64,000 nucleotides of DNA from Plasmopara viticola (lineage: Eukaryota > Oomycota > Peronosporomycetes > Peronosporales > Peronosporaceae). Below the pieces are notes generated by a model. That model did no database searches. It saw nothing but the letters and a program-made list of their open reading frames with translations, and was not told the origin of the DNA. This document shows, piece by piece, positions 54,551 through 64,000 of the stretch. The stretch is taken from NCBI GenBank assembly GCA_001695595.3, contig MBPM02000012.1, positions 930,001-994,000 on the forward strand, in the 5' to 3' direction. The stretch's first letter is position 1, and the number at the start of each line of letters is the position of its first letter. The position numbers and the translations under genes are program-made.

Positions 54551-57500
54551 GGGATATATGTCGTACATTAGATTTCAGAATAATTATTGCTCAATCAAGC
54601 ATTTTGTGTAAACTTTTCTGAGAGCTATTCAAGAAGAATTTAAGATAACAACATATCATTTCCCTCCGCTCGTTTGTTGAGATCGTACACGTCACAAATA
54701 GCTGCAGTGAATTCAGTCCATTTCAATGCAATATGATGTATGCGTCGTCCATGATAGCTGCCGATGGTGCGCAGCCGAGGTTTTCTTTTTGAAACTTTTT
54801 CACATAAAGGAAACATGACAAATGGTGTACACAAGCGTGACCGGACTTAAATGGTGAGCTCTCTTTGCAAGCCGTTATCTCGTGCTTGCAACAAAGCCAT
54901 AAAAAAATTCACATGGCAATTTATCGAGAAAGATGCCTCCTACTGCCAAGTCAACGCTGTAATTGCAATTAAAGCCAAACGCGCCCGCGCCTGATTTCAA
55001 GTTCATTTGTGACCATTAATAATCACACATTATCACGTAACCAAGACTTTGATGGCGTCGCTACAGGCTAGCACGAAATTACGGCATTTCGTTGCATTAA
55101 CCAGAGGCAATTGACAGGATATCGGCTTGATATATATATCAAAAATTGGCAACAGGTACTACACTAAGTTTCGTCCCTGTCATGATTCCATTATTCAGTA
55201 ACAATCAGGACGATGAGGATAATACTACATCGAGTAAATTAATCTCGAATTGCAATTTACTGCACACGCCAATTCTTACAAGACCGCATATAATTAAATG
55301 TCGTTCACAAGAAAATTGTATATCTTACTTTTTACTTCTCTCGTGCATGATGCTGTGCGATCCCGTCACTCCATGAAGTCAATTCCATGCCCATGTGCTA
55401 AGGTAACCATTTTAAAAGCTCCGGTACGAATAAAACCACCTTTTCACATATGTCGGACGAGCACTCTGTAGTACTCGAAAAAATGCTGGCTTTTATGGGC
55501 TTAGGAAGTGGATGCATCTGCAAACTTCTGCTGTTGAGCAGCTGAAGCGCGTCATGGTGTATGCGTTCCTCAAACAAAAGTCTATGCAGGCAGCATTGGC
55601 TCAAGTAGCACTGTCAGTAGCCTCTAGTACGACTTTTAAGTCTAAAACGCTGCGGACTTCTAACTCCAACAAGAAAGCCCTCTCTTCCGTATTTAGTAAG
55701 AGATAGCCGATCAAGGAGCCCAATTTCGGATGATGAAGAGCGCGTGGTATTTGCACATTTTTACCTGAAAGTCCCGGCTAAAAGCTGGGCACTTGCCCGT
55801 GAATCTACTTTGCCTGTTTGCTTTGCATCCTGCGAACAATATGAGGAACATTAAAGAGCAACGTGTCTTTCTACATACATTGAGTCACGCCACTATGTCA
55901 CGACTTCTTGCCTGCAAGCAAAATAACGAGAACGTGTGCTTCATTAATATTTTCATAGGTTGAGGAAAACAATGGCCTGCAGCTAAGGTGACTATATTAT
56001 AAATTTGGCCCACATCGCATATAATATTTGAAAGTGCAAGATGGATTATCTACCCTTCTCCACCACAGCAACAATGTCCGGGAAGAGTAAGTTTTTGTGC
56101 TTAATGCTGGGACAAGTTCGATCTTGCATTTTTTTCAGAGAAAGCCTCTTTGATAACACCACCGCCTGATACACCAGAGAGGTTGTTAGTTTAAGTCGCA
56201 GTACAGCCAGCTCAGGAGAAGTATGAATCAAACTTAAGCCACTTTCGGATTTCTTCCACTGATAAGCCGATATAAAGCAAAATTTGATGCTTTGCTCGGC
56301 AAAGCTTAAGCCCATCGAGACTAAATTTACTTTTTAATAAAGCGATCTTTTTGACTGCAGCATTCAGCAAGAGCACTCTGACTGGCAGTAGTCCATCTTG
56401 AAAGCGCTGTGAAATGCCTCTTTCTCTATTGAGTCAGTACCAATGGGAGCAAATCGAAGCGGGCATTCGTCTAACCCAAGAATTTGTAGGGTCGTAAGCA
56501 GAAGTAGCTCCCACAGAGCCAAGAAAACGCTTGTTACAAGCTCCCTCCTCGGAAAACTTTTCATATTGGTTATTGGATGTGAACGATACACAATATTATA
56601 GCATAACCGCTGAGAGCTTAAGAACTCCAGATGAAGAAGCGAGCAGCGGTGAAATACTGGTCGTAAAGTGTACACTGTAACACCAGTCTTAAATTGGTGT
56701 GTCGATCAATAATCTACGCCCGCCAGCGATATCGGTCAGCTTCGTTTTGACTGCCGGCTAGAATTATTATATTTTCAAGGATGGAACAAGATCTGGCTGT
56801 AAATCTTTGGACTTTGCTCAAAACAAATTTTTGCCTTTGAAAGTACAAGTATGATTTGATCCTGGAAACGCCGAGGCTAATAGCTTCGAGACCTGGATTT
56901 ATTGGCCGAGCAAGGTTATAGATTTCACTCGCTCAAACTCAAACAATAGTGTCTTCGTCAGTTATGCTACCACTTGCGGCTTCATTGGATAAAAGCCTGG
57001 GCAATTACGCGCCTAAGGTAACAATGAGAGGTTTTAAAGGTACCAAACGTAGACGCGACGACGTCAAGTTTTTGTATGCAGTACCAGCTGTCAAATAGGT
57101 TAATGTTAGTGAGCAGCATACTTTTACAAGTTGGAAGCCAAGTGCAAGTAACTCCGCAAGTGAGCTATATTTTTTGCGAGATACAACGAGCAACACGAAT
57201 TTGCAAGTCACAGAGATTACGATAATCAACAGGTAGATATCAACAACGGAAAGCGATTTTTGCTGAACGTATTGGCTAATATAATGCCATAGTTGGGCAG
57301 CAAACACCAAGAGTGGGTGACATAGTTTTGCTGAAAGTGAACAGGATGTAATACATAATCGGATCCTGGGTGTCGTGAATGTTTTCACGACTGACATAAA
57401 GCTCTATTCACAGAGCTCATCTTTTCCTCTGATAAAGACATGTCAGAATTACTGAATGTCAAACAATTCGTAGCGACTTACTTTTTAGCTGCCATTTAAG

Positions 57501-60500
57501 CCGAAATTATCTCAGAGGAGGCTTTTCCAACGGTTGAACCTCATTTTGATGGTATTAAAGCCTTTTTCAACCTCATGGAAATTGTACGCTGCGCCATTGA
57601 TTAGATGTGTATACAAGGATCCCATACATATCTTCAGAAGAGAACTTATATTTGGGATTTGAAATCCGCCAGATAAAACACCGAATTAAGGCGCGAAGTA
57701 CTGTCACTAGAAAAAGGTAATTATCACGAGAGCAGAAAAAAATGTATACACGTTCAAGAAATGACAAAATTTTGCACGGAGCGAATCAAATCTTCTGCTC
57801 ATTGTGTTTAGATACCAAACGAAAATTGCTAGCTATGTAGCCTGAGCAATTTAATGATGCTTGCTCGTGCGTCCATTCGAAGAAGCTTGCTAATTTACCA
57901 TTCTTTTGAAGTCCTTAGACGCTGGCAGCAAAATGTCCGGGGTACGCTGAATGTGATATATAGCTACTATGAATGAGGAAAAGGAATTTCCTTCCGTAGC
58001 GATATGTGAGCTTAGCACTATGCTTTGACGATATTGCAAGGGTTATCAAACATCCAGACGACGTTAAACCAATTGGCAACATAACTATTTAGACCATACT
58101 AGTCTTTAGCTTAGACACATCTTGGCGTTAAATTTGTCCGTGGCAGCTCTGGAGACAACCAAAGCCAAGCTTTGGAAGCATAAGGACCATCGAATACGTT
58201 GCCGACATCAATAATTTGTCGCTGCGATATAAACGTCATCGACTGCTTCAAACACAGCCACGGGGTTGGAGCAGACCCCCGACCAAGTGGAGTTTGTTTT
58301 TGTTTGCCCTGAACAACGTTTACAATTATCTGAGGGAGTGAAATGGCCTAACCAACAATTTACATAGGCACAGCGCTGGCTAAATGAGTCTCTTAAACAC
58401 CCTAGTCGATCTTGCATATGCCTTCAGCCGACACTACTTTAGCTCTATTGGACGTGACGAATTTGTTCAATGTCATTTGCAATGCATATGACTATGCCAC
58501 CGATTGTGCGCAATCATAGTCAAATGAAAATAGTTATGAGTGAGCCATCACGCTCTAGTCCAGGCTGGTTAGAGCTGCCAAATGTAATCACTCCGTTTAT
58601 ATAAAACCCATTACTTGTCATAAATACGCACTAGTGATGTTTCGAGTGCATCCAATAGGCAATAAGCCTTTCGTGATTGAATCAGATCACGCATCTTAGT
58701 AAGCGGCAATAAGTACGCTCATAATATATCGAGCAATGACAAGATGTTAATGAGATTTTGCGAACTACAGCTTCCGCGTTATATGCACGTCCAACAACCT
58801 CAATTAGCTTTTGACGTGCTTTCACGTAGGTCAAGAGATGCGTTTTCCTTATTGGCAAAATAAAGCTTTTTCGACTAATAAAGCTGTCAGGTATGCTTAG
58901 TTTGAGCCTTTAGTGCAAATTTCTATCGTAGGCGAGATCTTCGAGCTACGTCGGGAAGTCTGTAGGATAAGTAGGTCACGCCAAGCACTGAGCCTTATTT
59001 TTGTGCTTTATTTTGAGTACAGGGGTTCGCACAGGCACTATCAGCTGGTGAATGACCCTTCCGTACTTGTCTTATGTACAAGGTTAAGAGTGAGAACAAA
59101 ATTTCAAGAAAGTTTTGGTCACAACATTTTTCCTGAAAAAGAGTGAGAATTATCTTGAAATATTGTCATCACTCTTTTCTCAAGAGATTTTTTGATGTCA
59201 TGACTATCGTAAGCTTCATTAGACATCGCACAAAAGAGATCAGCTCATTTTTTTTGTAGGACCAATCTTACTCTTTGGACATTCAAGATTTCTATAGTTC
59301 TCTTGGTGGGGGTATTCCAATTTTCGCTTCGATGACTTTATTTAATAACTGGTTTTTATCCTGGGTGAAAAAAGTTACATCCCTTGCTCTGCTCATTATG
59401 TTTGACCAACCTTTCGCGAAGTCAGGCATCTGTGTTTGTAAGTAACTTGGTCTTAAATTAGAGTTTTGGAGAAAAAGGCTTTCGAACCATATGTAAAGAC
59501 ATCTTTTGCTGAAAGAGTTTGTGAAGCCCTACAAAAATGTCTTCTCCTTTCAAGAGCTTTAAGCGTTCGATGTCACCCCGAAAAAGCAGCGGTGTGATCG
59601 TTAAAGCCAACCCTAAGAGCAAAATAAAGCGCGTGCATTTGGCCGTGCAGGAGTTACTTTTCTCATGAAGAAGGCGCAAGATATGATTGATGCTTTTTTC
59701 GGGGGTCCTTTACCACCGAAACCAGCGTCAATTTCATGTGAAGCGCGCGATGAAACAGAGCCACTTTTGCATGTATGTTAATTTTTTTGGAATGGCACCT
59801 TAATTTCGCGTCATAGGAATCGTGGGAGGAGGTTTGGAGTGGATTTGGCAAGATTGCCCAAATGCCGTCGCATTTTGAAATAAATAAGCGAGGGCTCCGG
59901 AAGAAGCTTTTTTCTGATATTTTTTAAGCTGCGATACTTTGATCGCACCTTGAAGTATGGTCGATACACTTAAGCTTGCAGCGCCTGGCTTGGTATATTT
60001 TCGAAGATTAGACATCTCAGAGGTGAGTTGCCTCCGACCCGTCAAGTGAGCGGATTATTTTTTAAGCTTATGGACGTATAAACCGCATCCTGTGTGTCAA
60101 ACTTTGTGTTATGACAACTCAAAGGCTCTCGCAATCTTTGAAAATGGCTATTATAGCCGATGAAGGCGACAGCATTGTACTATTTTTCACTGCCTTGCCA
60201 GATAAGTGTTTACCAGAGCTCTCGTGTTGCTTCCTACGATCAAAGACGGAGGTGTCTGAGGACCTGTGTGCGTTCTATTTCTATTTGCCCAATTGGTTCT
60301 TTGGCATACAAATGTCTTTTTACTCGCCATTCAAGGCAGCCTCGGGTGCAGAGACTGCCTTTATTGTGGAGGCCCTCTTGACCACACCTTTTCAGAAATT
60401 GACGTAAATGACATACCGAATGACTGCCTTTTTTGCTGCCTATTTGGTCATTGTATGACTGTATCGGCTTTACGTATTAAGTCAAGAAGAGGGATGCCTC

Positions 60501-61388
60501 TTCGTGTGGATGTGATATGGGGAGGATGTATAGGGCCAAGCCGAGTTTTTTTGTAAGAAACTGGCTTTTCGTAAAAGGGGTTTAAGAGTATGATGGCTGT
60601 ACCGGCGATTATACCGTGGAATAGTTGTGGTATAATTCACCGACAATTAGAGGAAAGCCATATAACTTCTTCTTTTAATCGAACTTGATTACACATACTG
60701 ATCTCTTAAGACCGAGGATAGCGAACAGTCGCTTATTCAAAGATCCGGCACCTTCTCGCACGCCTCCCACGTCCAAGATGCCGTCACTTTGATTCTACTT
60801 TTACACCTCTACATTATTTCCTAGGTGGAGCATCTCATTATTAGTAATTTAGAGAGGTTCCAGTGCTTCAGTCAAGAACATAGTCGTGATTTGGTTCCCG
60901 ACCCCTGTGTGGCTTCATACACCATAGCTCGAGCGTAGTGCTGGGCAAAGTTCTCATAAAGTTCTAATATGCCATCCGTGCTTGTCAACAATTTAATGGG
61001 TGGAGCGGCGAGCTGGACTCAACCACCTCAACAAAAGCTTTCCATCACAATCGACTCGAGCTCAAAAAAGATCGCAATTCATGATGCGACGAGCTGTACA
61101 TTTCCAAGCGACGGCGCAATGAGAAAACAAGGGCACCGAGGTCTTTTGGTAAGGCCTTTTGACTCGCTGAGCGTCGTGACTAATATTAGTCACCCCTGAA
61201 CGAAAACATTCTCTGATTTCCTGATTTCGATGCGACATTTCAAGCTGTCTATCCGTACAGAGTATAGAGGACTGGCTGTGCTCGCGTAGGACAGCTACCG
61301 GTTCTTGCCACGAGCCCTACCCTCGCTACGAGGTCTATGACACTTTTCCGCTATTTTCGGCATTTCCCTAATTAAGCCGCTAGACACG
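54551..61388. other. gene-poor AT-rich stretch of 6.8 kb
   Basis: I see no intact gene. Frames up to 130 codons (for example 57005-57397 minus) lack motifs. Near 59460-60030 broken plus-strand translations look protein-derived (WEEVWSGFGKIAQMPSHFEI) and could be a decayed transposase, but I cannot name it. Near 57290-57330 the text PRVGDIVLLK resembles the end of a gypsy integrase. Both are weak. Confidence 0.4.
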
Positions 61389-63725
61389 ATGAACGACTCG
61401 GCGCGGCTCGATCAGGGCGCCTCTGTGCCCTCTCCTACGCTCCCACTGCAGCAGTCGCTCTCGACTTTGCCCATGACGGACCATCAGCGTTGTAAGCAGC
61501 TCACGACCGGGGCGTCGGACCGCTTGCGGAGCCCTGAAGTCTGTCGTCGGGCCGCGGGGCGACGACACTACACGCCGAGTCACGGGGCGACGCCTCTCGT
61601 GTCTGCGCCGTCCCATCAGCATCTCGTTGCGCTCGAGACTGTCCGTACTGCGAGTGGCAATGCCCATGGCGGAAGTCACGAGGTGATTCTGAGCGGTGCG
61701 CTGTGCAAACGCGGCCAGTTTTTCAAGACGTGGCTCCCTCGTCATCTCGTGCTGTCGCGCGGCGCGCTGCAAGTGTACAAGAAGAATCCGTACATGCAGC
61801 AAGAGACGAAAGACGTGGCGCAGCTGGAGAAGAAACTGTTTCGGATGGAAGTCGTTCGATCCGATGCCATTCGCGTCGAAGCGACCGATGCGTTTAAACA
61901 CCATCCGTTCTGCCTTGTCCTCGTGGCCCGGAAGCGGCTGAGACGTCTCTGTGTCTTGAAGAGCAGTAGCAGCGATGGGAAGACTAAGGGTGCGATGCCA
62001 GCGAACTGGTGTCGGCATCGGAAGGAGAGCAACCTCGACTCGTGCCGGGTGGACGACGGACCCGTGGTGTTGTATTATTTGCAAGCCAGTAAAGAAGCCG
62101 AACGACAGCGCTGGATTCGTGCGTTGCAGCGTTGGATCGACGGCGAGAGCCCGGCGAAGCTCGGCCGTGGGATTCTCAACTACATTGTGAACAACGAGTA
62201 TAGCACTTTTCGGTACGGGAAAAAAGTGTTGCGTCGCACGGTGTCGTCGTCCAGATCCGCGGGACTTGTCGGCGACTGCGGCTCCGCGCCGGCGCTGTCC
62301 CCAGCGTCGCAAGCAGGACGTGCGGTCGAACAGGAGTTTCCAGTCCTTGCAAATTTGATTCGCGATTTGTACGACTGTAAGAAGGAAGATGAAATGATTT
62401 ATCTCCTCGACCAAGTGCTAGGGGAAGTGCAGGACGGCGCGAATAGCGGGTATATCAAGAAGCTCATTGGTACAGTGGGAGAATATAAATTAGAGCAATC
62501 GGAACACGTTTGGACGAGTCACGTCAAGACAGCGTACGCGACCGTGATGAAGGCACTCCAGACGACGTCAGCGGGACAGGAGCCGAGCAGCCAGGCCCCG
62601 ACTTTGCGAGCTCCAACGTATGCAACACGTCAGAACTCGGCTCGAAGTATCGAGTCGAGTGGCAGCAGTCGCTCCCTGCACAATGTGGACATGACATCGT
62701 TTCACCGATTTTATAAATTAGGTCGGAAGCTTGGATCCGGAGCGTTTTCGGTCGTCCACATTGCAACGCACCGTGAGACGAGGAAACAGGTGGCGGTCAA
62801 GTGCATTGCCAAGGCGAGTTTGAAGCCACAAGACGTGCATTCGCTGAAACAAGAGGTGGAAGTCATGTCGAGTTTAAATCATCCCAACATTGTGCCATTG
62901 CTCGACTACTTTGAAGAAAATCGATACTACTACATTGTCACGCCGCTATGCACTGGTGGTGAGCTGTTTTACGACTTGGTAAAGCGCAAGAGCTATACTG
63001 AGGAGGATGCACGCGTGCTGATGCGAAAGTTGGCGAGTGCGATTGACTACCTGCATCTGCGTGGGATTGTTCATCGTGACTTGAAGCCTGAGAATATTTT
63101 GCTTAAGACGTCCGCCCCCGGTGCCGAGGTCATGATTGCAGACTTTGGCTTTGCTCGTCCTATGAATGGATCACGTCGCGGTACGGCGTGCGGTACACCG
63201 GGCTATGTGGCACCTGAAGTTGTCCAGGGGGAGCCGTATGGAGCAGAAGTCGATTGTTGGAGTCTTGGCGTCATTTTGTTTATTCTTTTGTGTGGATACC
63301 CGCCGTTTCCTGGGGCTAACCACGCGACGGTTTTGAATAAAGTGGTCAAGGCTGAGTACAAGTTTGAAGCGCCGTATTGGGACGATGTGTCGGATGAAGC
63401 CAAGGACTTGGTGACGGAATTATTGGCCGTAGATCGTACAGAACGTCTCGATGCGTCCGGGATTTTGGCGCATCCGTGGATGGACGAGACGCGTGCGTCC
63501 GGCGTGAGTTTTACAGAGGATTCCGAATTGAGAAAGCGTTTTACCCGCAAGTGTTCGGATTTGTTGCCGGCCTTGCACCAGATGCGGAAGCACAGTTTGA
63601 CGCACGGCAGTCCAAAGATCCGTCCGTCCGACATGAACGTGGACGACATTGAATTGGACGAAGTGACTGTAAACAATGACAAGGAATTGCTCGAACGCGA
63701 GTTGGCCGACATGGAAGGCTTTTGA
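61389..63725 (+). CDS. PH-domain plus CAMK-type Ser/Thr protein kinase
   Basis: A single-exon frame of 778 codons from the ATG at 61389. Residues about 100-252 form a PH domain (LSGALCKRGQFFKTWLPRHL through ERQRWIRALQRWID) with an insert near 192-225. Residues 441-698 form a complete kinase. The Gly-rich loop is GSGAFSVV (449-456), the ATP lysine is in VAVK (471), and the catalytic loop is HRDLKPEN (562-569). DFG is at 585-587, the activation-loop end is GTPGYVAPE, and CWSLGVILFILLCGYPPFPG is typical of the CAMK group. The order PH then CAMK kinase recalls protein kinase D, but I see no C1 domains. All catalytic residues are present, so an active kinase recruited to phosphoinositide membranes is likely (inference). 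Confidence 0.93.
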   Translation: MNDSARLDQGASVPSPTLPLQQSLSTLPMTDHQRCKQLTTGASDRLRSPEVCRRAAGRRHYTPSHGATPLVSAPSHQHLVALETVRTASGNAHGGSHEVILSGALCKRGQFFKTWLPRHLVLSRGALQVYKKNPYMQQETKDVAQLEKKLFRMEVVRSDAIRVEATDAFKHHPFCLVLVARKRLRRLCVLKSSSSDGKTKGAMPANWCRHRKESNLDSCRVDDGPVVLYYLQASKEAERQRWIRALQRWIDGESPAKLGRGILNYIVNNEYSTFRYGKKVLRRTVSSSRSAGLVGDCGSAPALSPASQAGRAVEQEFPVLANLIRDLYDCKKEDEMIYLLDQVLGEVQDGANSGYIKKLIGTVGEYKLEQSEHVWTSHVKTAYATVMKALQTTSAGQEPSSQAPTLRAPTYATRQNSARSIESSGSSRSLHNVDMTSFHRFYKLGRKLGSGAFSVVHIATHRETRKQVAVKCIAKASLKPQDVHSLKQEVEVMSSLNHPNIVPLLDYFEENRYYYIVTPLCTGGELFYDLVKRKSYTEEDARVLMRKLASAIDYLHLRGIVHRDLKPENILLKTSAPGAEVMIADFGFARPMNGSRRGTACGTPGYVAPEVVQGEPYGAEVDCWSLGVILFILLCGYPPFPGANHATVLNKVVKAEYKFEAPYWDDVSDEAKDLVTELLAVDRTERLDASGILAHPWMDETRASGVSFTEDSELRKRFTRKCSDLLPALHQMRKHSLTHGSPKIRPSDMNVDDIELDEVTVNNDKELLERELADMEGF

Positions 63726-64000
63726 AGGATGGGGTTATCATTGGAAATGGCCAGAGCTTGGGGAATTTGTGCTTATCCAGGGAGGGTGAAGTGCGCACAG
63801 GGATGTTGTTACATTTAAGGTTAAGGGTGTTTGTAGCTTTTGCAGATTAGAAGGGAAGAATGGTAGGGGGTACAATAAAAATAGAAACATTCCGTGGATT
63901 GGATGATGCTAAAGCCCCATTTTTTAGGTAACGAGTGGGCGATTAGGTCCTAATGACTTTTGTACAAGAGCAACTAATGAGCAATCACATTGTAAAAATG

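Noticed and set aside
57005..57397. 130-codon minus-strand frame with hydrophobic stretches
   Set aside because: No family, AT-driven composition. The plus strand here shows faint gypsy integrase likeness instead.
59458..60045. Possible decayed transposase (text with a WEEVWSGF core)
   Set aside because: Too broken and short to assign. Only a vague likeness to MULE-type N-termini.
61380..62414. 344-codon minus-strand frame
   Set aside because: Antisense shadow of the PH-kinase gene, produced by its GC-rich codons.
1..64000. CRISPR arrays, bacterial operons, rRNA genes, secreted RXLR or Crinkler effectors
   Set aside because: None seen. The repeats lack CRISPR spacing, genes have spliceosomal introns, and no ORF combines a signal peptide with an RXLR or LFLAK motif.

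Overview
This looks like nuclear DNA of an oomycete, most likely a Phytophthora or downy-mildew relative (Peronosporales). That placement is inference. It rests on eukaryotic housekeeping genes, small GT-AG introns (about 58-81 bp where they can be placed), paired START-FYVE proteins, a PH-plus-CAMK-type kinase, and decayed LINE, Ty1/copia and Ty3/gypsy elements in AT-rich DNA. No database search was possible, so species and orthology are unconfirmed.

Left gene island (1-6756). A HID1-family Golgi trafficking gene runs off the left edge on the minus strand. It is divergent from a five-exon class I phosphatidylinositol transfer protein (PITP) gene. The roughly 280 bp between them holds an array of 33-bp tandem repeats. 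PITP converges on a long PDZ-like/coiled-coil gene on the minus strand.

First transposon-rich stretch (6.76-14.6 kb). It holds a 332-bp LINE-derived element with target-site duplications, a Ty3/gypsy RNase H relic, a tRNA-Glu-like sequence, a diverged duplication and a Cys-rich ORF of doubtful status. START-FYVE gene 1 follows at 14.6-17.4 kb.

Gene desert (17.4-39.1 kb). It holds a second copy of the short LINE derivative, a frameshifted coding relic, a compact cluster of nested inverted repeats near 23.7 kb, a degenerate array of ~500-bp units at 27.9-30.3 kb, a gypsy reverse-transcriptase relic at 33.1-33.7 kb and tRNA-like sequences near 38 kb. I find no intact gene here.

Middle gene island (39.1-43.8 kb). 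A WDR33/Pfs2-type polyadenylation factor with three CCHC zinc knuckles is on the minus strand. Divergent from it is a two-domain universal-stress-protein gene, followed by the nuclear gene for the complex I PSST subunit (NDUFS7).

Right side. A 1.1-kb internally deleted LINE with 15-bp target duplications lies just downstream of NDUFS7. Next is a wrecked Ty1/copia element (46.1-49.3 kb) whose central reverse-transcriptase part is inverted. START-FYVE gene 2 lies at 51.3-54.6 kb. A gene-poor stretch follows, and then a PH-domain Ser/Thr kinase gene (61.4-63.7 kb).

Two conserved genes (HID1, WDR33) each carry one single-base deletion in a homopolymer. Adding the base restores the expected frame across the rest of the gene. 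This looks more like residual sequencing error than gene death. Several proteins point to membrane traffic and phosphoinositides (HID1, PITP, the FYVE proteins, the PH kinase), but nothing shows that they form one system.
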